From the NCBI GenBank assembly GCA_023078555.1, contig CM041198.1, forward strand, positions 7,673,836 to 7,737,835: DNA of 64,000 bases, read 5' to 3'. Origin of the DNA: Ulva prolifera (Eukaryota > Chlorophyta > Ulvophyceae > Ulvales > Ulvaceae). Made by a program: the position numbers and the translations under genes. The number at the start of each line of letters is the position of its first letter. The stretch's first letter is position 1. Below the pieces are notes generated by a model that ran no database searches, had not been told where the DNA came from, and saw only the letters and a program-made list of their open reading frames with translations. This document shows, in pieces, positions 57,601-64,000 of the stretch.

Positions 57601-59694
57601 CATCCATGATGCTCTCATTCGTTGGCATCTCAGTGCATTTCAGGGCCCTGATTCGTGTTAACCTGTGTGGCCCACAAGCCAACTGCAGTGTATGGCATGT
57701 GTAGTGAGATGGGGCGCTCACGATCGATGTGGATCCTTCGAAGGTGAGCTAGGACGGGACGTCACACCTGCCTGGAGCTTCATGAAACAGAGAACCAAAG
57801 AGATACAAAACGTGCCTTACCAGATCTGGCATAGGTCAAGCAAGGGAAGGCGGACTGGAGGCAGCCCTGCGCATGGCTTCAGCAGGCTTCACGATCCTAC
57901 GAGCGGGCTTCATGATCATGATCAGCTGCAGGTCTCGAATGCCAGCAGATGCGCACACAGGCATACCACGCAGAATGCAGACCTGATGTCAGCTTATGTC
58001 TGCCCGCCTAGGCTGTCATATGCGGTCATTGAACGACGTGCCGTCAAACGCACGCCATAGGTACAAACGACCCGGAGACAATTCTCGTGGCGAAGGTGCG
58101 AACGCGGCGGACAGAATCGTCTCAAGCCCGTTCCGGAAAGCTGCCGCGCGGGAATACTTCGAGACACAGATCGTCATCACATATATGATGGTGGAGTGGC
58201 AGCGGAGAGAGGCGCACCTCGCAATCGCTTGGTGTCACGGCTGCACGGAGGAAGGAGCTGTGCCATCACCAGCACACAGCAAGTTTGAGTCACACAGCCA
58301 CTCGGGCCCACAGGCTCAGGCCTGATTGCAATCCGGGAGACAACTGGTACGTTCACGAGCACAGACATCAAGCTTGAAAGCATGGCTGATCAGGCTGACT
58401 TCATCTGTGAAAGTGCGGAGAGAGCTTGAAGGTCGGTAGGGGACTAATCACCAACTGCAATAGCACAGCAGGGGACCGGCTTGATCTCACGAGGCTGGAA
58501 TTTGCAGGAGTATGGCTTTACTGATGAGGAATCCGCTTCTGATCTGCCCCAAGTCTGACATAGCGCAGCGGTGCAAGTGGGAGGCGAAATTTTCAGCACA
58601 TCTGAGGCATTGCAAGATGACGGCTGCGGTGCGACATTCTGAATACCTGCCTACGCTGTTTGAGAATGCGTGAGGGCGTGCCAAGTGGCTGCACTGGAAT
58701 GTTGGAGATGTGATTGTGCAGGGCACTGCTCAGGTTGATCAGCTGGATCAGAGCGTGTCATCATGGAGGCATGTCTGAGCTTTGATTGTTTAACGCATGG
58801 CTCCAGTCAACAAAAGCTCACTTGCTTACGCTTGTGGTGTCGTGGCAGCACGTTTCACATCATCTGTTCGTGCATGCAGCCGCTGACCGACACCGCCAGA
58901 CCAGCATTGCCGTTCGCCTGATACACGGATCATATCGCCATTTCACTTGTCAAGCCACCCACTGCAAACCAAATTGACATATTCGAGTGTATAAACCCGA
59001 GCTAGCTCCCCTGCCACTTTGCTGCAGCAAGTAGCGAAGCAACCACGGTTTTATCATCGACCATCTTGAAGTCACAGACGCCACAAGGAGACATATATTG
59101 CATCCGCAAGACTGCCTGGTCGGCCGGGCGACCCTGATCAACAGTACCTTCCGATCGCGACGGAGCGAGCCATGCATGCGTCTCATATAGACATTACCGA
59201 GGTTTTCACAGGGCGGTGGAGCGCGACTTGAGGCAGTGCCTAGGTCAATAAATCTCTTGACGGTACCAGAGTCAGAACTGCCACCGCCAGCGCGGTTATT
59301 CAGGTCCATGTAGCCCGTTCGACGTGAGCAGTGCTCACAGATACCTGCTGGCCTCATCAACACTTCAGCACATGCTTCGCAGGGAACACTGCATCGTCCA
59401 GACCAATCCCTGAACAAACAAGGACATACCAGTCATGATCCCTCACCACTGTCAAGCTGTCAGAAACAGCGATGCATCAGACCATACCCATCCATATGGT
59501 CTCCTACCCACATGTAAAGAAAAAGTTAACTTGAATTTACTGAGCCGTATAGGATATATCCTGAAAGGACATTGACAACTCCGAATTAACGGGACCACAT
59601 ATGCCGAATACATGTCGGCGTGACAAGTACCACAACCAAACATACATGCACATCCAGCCTGGCCAACGCATCACGACTCATCTTGTTGCTGCAG
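54643..59694. other. Lower-GC region with unresolved, probably minus-strand exons
   Basis: Protein-like minus-strand pieces are: 59410-59100 (CSVPCEACAEVL, ICEHCSRRTGYMDL, a CxxC-type zinc pattern); 58690-58490 (CLRCAENFASHLHRC); 58170-58020 (SRAAAFRNGLETILSAAFAP, PGRLYLWRAFDGTSFNDR); and 55920-55790 (QLENVMLINFGSNCWLECNL, LALQHLHLASL, before a CAG/GTTAGT donor, leucine-rich-repeat-like). Plus-strand frames overlap several of them (for example 55345-55524, AVVRRKAVYSQLRLFRMHAL). I could not assemble a consistent gene. At least one minus-strand gene is likely. Confidence 0.35.
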
Positions 59695-62600
59695 AGCGAA
59701 GCGGCGGCGGATCAGGAGTGTTCCGCAGTGCCAGCCGCGGCAGCGGAGGCGGGCGAGCTGCTGCGGCTGCACACCACCGCCCTCGCCTCGCGGCTCATCG
59801 GGGACCCCAGCGACTCCACGTGCCCGTTTGCCATCGAGTTTGAGTCGCTGTTCGCCCTGGCCCTGGTGCACTCACAGACGCGGCCGAGCGAGCGCTTGGC
59901 CGACCCCGCCAGTGCGAATCACCACTGCCGACATCCGGTCTCTGCTCATGTTTGAGATTGCGTTTCTGAAACCAGGTACCATGGGCCTCCATGAATGAAA
60001 CAGTCCGCCCTTGGGCGATTGACAGCTGCTCTGAGGGTCAGGCAAGACACCGGAGCGGTGAAAACGTCGGCAAGGGTACCCTCTGCAAAATTGTGTGAAC
60101 ATGTCTGCAGCGTTGCTGTTACACTCCAGTGATACGATGCGCTACACAACTGGATGCTGAGACATCGCATTGTGTTGTAGGGTATTGTTCAGTGGTGTAG
60201 TGCCCATGTCACTGGACTTTCTCAGTTGCTCAGTCATGCATGTGCTCCTCTGTGAGACCCTGCCCGATGCCGCAAAACCGCTGATCAGGTGTGGTGTTGC
60301 CGGGGTGCTAGATGTGCGCCGGGCAACACCAACAGGCACATGCACACACACACGCTCCGCACGCATGCAGGTGCCCCAGAGCCGCCTTCGGCGCCACCTG
60401 TGCCGATCGCCGTCATCAACGCCGCCGAGACGCTGCTGCAGAAGCTGCACCACTCCGGCAAGCTCCTCAACGTCCTCGTAGCCACCGGCGCCGAGTGCCT
60501 CTGGCCGAGCGCGACGCTGCGCCTGCTGCGATGCATGTTGCTCATGCACCTCGAGGCGACCAGCGCCGCCATGCAGCCGCCGCGGCTGCGCGTCTTCCAC
60601 GTCAGCCTCACGGCGTATGCTGGTGCCGAGCAGGAAGAGGACCCTGCGCGGCAGGGCCGGGATGCCGCAGGTGAGCAGAACCTACACAGTGGCGGCGCAG
60701 TGGTGCACAGTGCATGCTCCTTGTGGCCATTGTAACACAATGCATGCTGATTTTGCGGGTGCCAGTCAGAAGCAGCTGAAGCCTACGGCCCGTTGAGATC
60801 TGACACATTGGACTGGCCGATCATAGTCCACAGTTCTCGATCACCTTTGTCTAGGAAAAACACACCCATATGTGCATCGTGAACCAGTTCCTCCTTGCCA
60901 CTGAACCCACCGAGCTTCGCTCGATGCACCAGCTCTGTGCCTTGCTAAGAATGTTCCTCGCTAAGAATGTTCCTCGCTAAGAACCCGCGGAGCCTCGCAT
61001 CGATGATGCAGGCACAGCAGCCGCCGCCGCGGCCAGCAGCCCCACCTCGCTGCCCATCCACAGCGCTGCAGCAGACGCCTCCCCGCTATCCATACTGAGC
61101 TACATCCGGGGCCGCGTTCCAAGCGCCTTCTTCTCCGAGAGCCCTGAGACCCTGATCCCCCAGCTCGTCCGCGCCCTGCCGACGTTGTTCCCACCCACGC
61201 CGGCCTGCGCTGCGGCCGCGGGCCCGCCGCCGCAAGCACAGCTGGCGGGGGTGAGCCTGTGTGTGTCCCTGGCGACGGCGCTGGCGGGCTTGGCGCGCGC
61301 ACGGCTCGTGGCCCCAGGGGATGCCTTCAACGACAAGACCGGCACGCTTGCGCCGATCGCGTGCTTCCAACGCACCGTGGACAACGCTGATGCGGTGCCG
61401 GAGATCGCACGGCTGCTGCACGTGTACCACTGCGCCCTCGCTGCGGCTGAGATATCCCCAACCTCCAAGCCGCAGGGTGGCATGGCAGTTAGGGATATAT
61501 CATCTGTTCACTCTGGCAGGCTGGAAGGGCGTGCAGGCGCAGCGGCAGGACTGATCACAGAAACCAACACCAACAGTGGATGCTACAACGGTGGCTTCGC
61601 GGCACCGCCGACTTCGGTGGTGGAGGGGGAAGACGGGGAGGCGACGGCCGCCGGCCATGCTGCGGCGGCAGCGGCACGGACGTGTGAGGGGGCAGTCCCC
61701 GGCCGGCAGGTCGTGCGCGTGCTGACGCGCGAGGCGCTGCGGCTGTGTGTAGCGCGGGGGGACATGGCGGAGGCGCACGCCGATGCATGGCATGCGCACG
61801 TCGCGGCGGCGGAGCTGCCGCTGCATGCGCGCGCGAGCGTCCCGCTGCCGTGGCCGCTACCGGGTGAGCACGCTGCGCGTGCTGCGCCACGCGCAGAGGC
61901 GCGGCTGCAGCGCATCATCGAGGCGTTCTCAGCGGCGGCGCTGCCGGTGGTGATGCATGCGTGGGGTGATCTGTGGCGTCGCGGCTGGGGGGGTGGCGCC
62001 GGTGAGAGTGTGTTTGTGATTCCGCTGGGGAGCGAGTCGAAGTCGGCAGAGGCTGATGGCGATGCCGCTGCTGCCGAGATGAGGTGTGCAATCCCGAGGA
62101 GAACCATTTCATGTCATGATTGCCTTTGGAGCTCTGATCGTGCTCACCCCCTAGACTAGCGGCTCCTGTACATGTCGCCCGGACCCGCAGTTGCCAGCAC
62201 CCTGACCCGGCGCAGTATGTGAACAGCCCACATCAGAAATGACACGTGTTTGCCATTCCTGTGTACACGGAGAGATTTGCGCCGCCGCACACATCTCTGA
62301 GGGACGACAAGCAGTGAGTGAAAGCACCTAGACATCTGCGCATGGTGCCCGCGAGGCCGACCCCCTGCTGCCGTGCAGGCCGGACGCCGCATGCATGCGC
62401 CTCCGCGACGCCTGCATCGACCTGTACGACCCCCGGCTCTTGGCGCTCTTCTGCAGCAATCCCAACGCGAGGATGGCGACCTCCTCAGGTTCCGATCACA
62501 GCCGAGATTCGCCGGGCTCTGCTGCTCCAGCACACGCTGGGCTGCCATGGCACGGCCTCCACCACATCGTCTGCGACCAACGCCAATCGCTACCATCTCG

Positions 62601-64000
62601 ATCTGCCATGGGCTCACACACAGCTGCAGATGGAGACGACCCTTTAGCTAGTGCCATGGAAGAAGGCGGGGGTGGCGCGGCAAGCAGCAACGGCGCAGCT
62701 GCAGCGGAGGCTGCTGCGATCGAGGCCGCAGCGGCGGCTGCAATGCATGCACTGCCGTCGGCGGCTGCGACGGCAGCGCTTGAGCACCTGCGGCAGGCTC
62801 CGCGAATCGCGGAGGCCAAGGTGCAAGGCACGGTGCTTGACCTCGCCGCAGAGGGCGTGAAGTTCGCGTTTGCGGGGCCCAGTGAAGCTGCGGAGCAGCC
62901 GCTGACCGCCGGAGGGCCCCCCTTCTTACAGTCCATTCAGCAGCACGCTCTTGCCGCAGAGGTCGGCGGAGGAGATGATGCGGAACAGGTTGATCAACGT
63001 CATGATGCATTGACGGAAGAGGAGGAGGCGGGCGGGGGGGCGCCGGCGGCGGCAGCTGCTGCGAAAGGCGTAGATGTTGATCTGGCGCGCATCGCGGACC
63101 TCTCCGAGATCATGGTGGCAAAGAAGGAGGCGGAGGACGCGGCGGCGCTGGAGCAGTCATGGGATCCGCAACGGGCGAAGCAGAAGATGCAGATGCGCTT
63201 CCAGACATACCTCGAGGTTTGTGCCGTGGCCCTGGTGAACTCTGCCGAGATTTCTTTGTTTTGCTTTTGTCCGCGGGACCTTTCGCATGCACCTGTCTGC
63301 TGCGCTGCATTGGCCTGATTGCAGGTGGACATGCGTGCATGTGATGTGCGGAGGCCAATCAGGTTGGTGTAAGGGGATCACAGCCAGATTTCGGCCGGTC
63401 TATGGCTAAACTTTGAAGGCGTTGGTTGCACCTCGTTGACCTGCATGCATGCACACTGCCAGGACACAGAAACATTTATGCGAGAATGTCTCCGCGGGGA
63501 TTTCGCCAGCGCCCGCAAAGCCCATCACTGCTGACGACTGCCGACTCTATGCTGACTGTAGACAGCTGACTGTCGACGTCAGCTGACTGTACATGGCCGA
63601 ATGTGCAGAAGTATGCGGCGACACTGAATAGCACGGTCAAGCCAACGCCCCGGCAGCAGCTGATGCTGGAGGCGCCGGCGGCGGTGTGTGCGGCGCAGGC
63701 GACGGCGACTCCGGTCAAGCAAAAGGCCAGCGGCGGTAAGCGTAAGAATCCCAAGCCGGGGCAGGGCGTGCTAGGGGGCCGGAAGATCAAGGCTGACGCG
63801 GTGCGCGAGACAGAGGCGCGGTGCCGGCGGGCGGGCCGGGAGAAAGTGCGGAGCTGGATCCGAGCTGCCGGTGTTGACCATGCGATCAAAGGCATGTCCT
63901 TCACAAGCCTGCCCTGCGCCTTGCTCTACAGATTGGTGTTGCAGAGGGACATCACCGGTGACCGGCCTTGCAACTCAAAGGCTCGCACAACTTTTGCCAG
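59695..64000 (+). CDS. Large Ala-rich gene of unknown function, incomplete at both ends
   Basis: Exons 59695-59911, 60371-60670, 61012-62083, 62379-63216 and 63609-window edge join with matching phases (1, 1, 2, 0). The first exon starts after an acceptor, so the start codon lies upstream. The last exon is open to or near the window end. Ordered segments are GELLRLHTTALASRLIG, AVINAAETLLQKLHHSGKLL, LWPSATLRLLRCMLLMHLEA, LSYIRGRVPSAFFSESPETL and CMRLRDACIDLYDPRLLALF. They look like the helices of an alpha-solenoid or scaffold. The middle exon is Ala-rich. The end is a charged coiled coil (LSEIMVAKKEAEDAAALEQS) and a basic stretch (KQKASGGKRKNPKPG, GGRKIKADAVRETEARC). No catalytic motif or known domain is apparent. 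A nuclear scaffold or regulator is possible, but this is not assigned. Confidence 0.6.
60945..60984. repeat. 16-bp direct repeat, two and a half copies
   Basis: CTAAGAATGTTCCTCG is repeated at 60945 and 60961, with a partial third copy at 60977. The repeats lie just before the acceptor of the exon starting at 61012. Confidence 0.85.

Noticed and set aside
58060-58200. Plus-strand frame RKAAAREYFETQIVITYMMV as an exon
   Set aside because: The minus strand of the same stretch gives an equally convincing frame (SRAAAFRNGLETILSAAFAP) and neighbouring pieces favour the minus strand; I left both unassigned.
1-64000. LTR elements, retroviruses, Polintons or other capsid-bearing elements
   Set aside because: I saw no reverse transcriptase, integrase, capsid or long terminal repeats. 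The only mobile-type signals are short non-coding inverted-repeat elements.
1-64000. tRNA and rRNA genes
   Set aside because: No cloverleaf with A and B boxes and no rRNA core sequence could be recognised by eye; tRNAscan-SE and Rfam searches would be decisive.

Overview
This window looks like nuclear DNA of a green alga (Chlorophyta). Genes are split into GC-rich exons by GT...AG introns, usually with a TGCAG acceptor. Several stop codons are followed by TGTAA, the green-algal poly(A) signal. The protein set includes a photosystem I antenna protein, a plastid 4-alpha-glucanotransferase and a cyanobacterial-type plastid PH-domain protein. No prokaryotic operons, rRNA, tRNA or CRISPR arrays were seen. 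Exon models were built by hand from reading frame, splice sites and junction phase. Where every phase agrees I say so; where a junction is unresolved I say that too.

Layout. 0-6 kb: the 3' end of a secreted or GPI-anchored Pro/Ala/Glu-rich protein (+), convergent with a signal-peptide/one-TM protein of unknown function (-). 6.4-9.3 kb: a plastid-targeted PotD-like solute-binding protein (+), followed by a 22-bp tandem array. 10.4-11.7 kb: a candidate minus-strand gene, divergent from an 873-aa TPR protein (11.8-15.7 kb). 16.4-16.8 kb: a 92-residue Gly/Val/Ala-rich protein. 19.5-21.5 kb: an LHCA-type chlorophyll a/b-binding protein. 22-24.5 kb: the PH-domain protein. 26.5-30.6 kb: a degenerate SnRK2-like pseudokinase. 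34.1-39.1 kb: DPE1. 40-40.8 kb: clathrin light chain. 41.7-46.7 kb (-): a 957-aa Reb1/TTF1-type Myb protein. 48.5-54.6 kb (-): a very long Arg/Asp- and Pro-rich nuclear-type protein. 54.7-59.7 kb: an unresolved lower-GC stretch. 59.7 kb to the edge (+): a large unidentified gene that runs off the window.

The genes do not form one pathway. Four or five encode plastid functions: light harvesting, starch/maltodextrin metabolism, a thylakoid PH protein and a solute-binding protein. Two encode nuclear regulators. The two strongest items for a second look are the pseudokinase, which has lost the catalytic motifs and apparently the whole activation segment, and a family of roughly 105-120-bp inverted-repeat elements. 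The three clear copies of that family sit in introns, in the same orientation relative to the host gene, which recalls introner elements.
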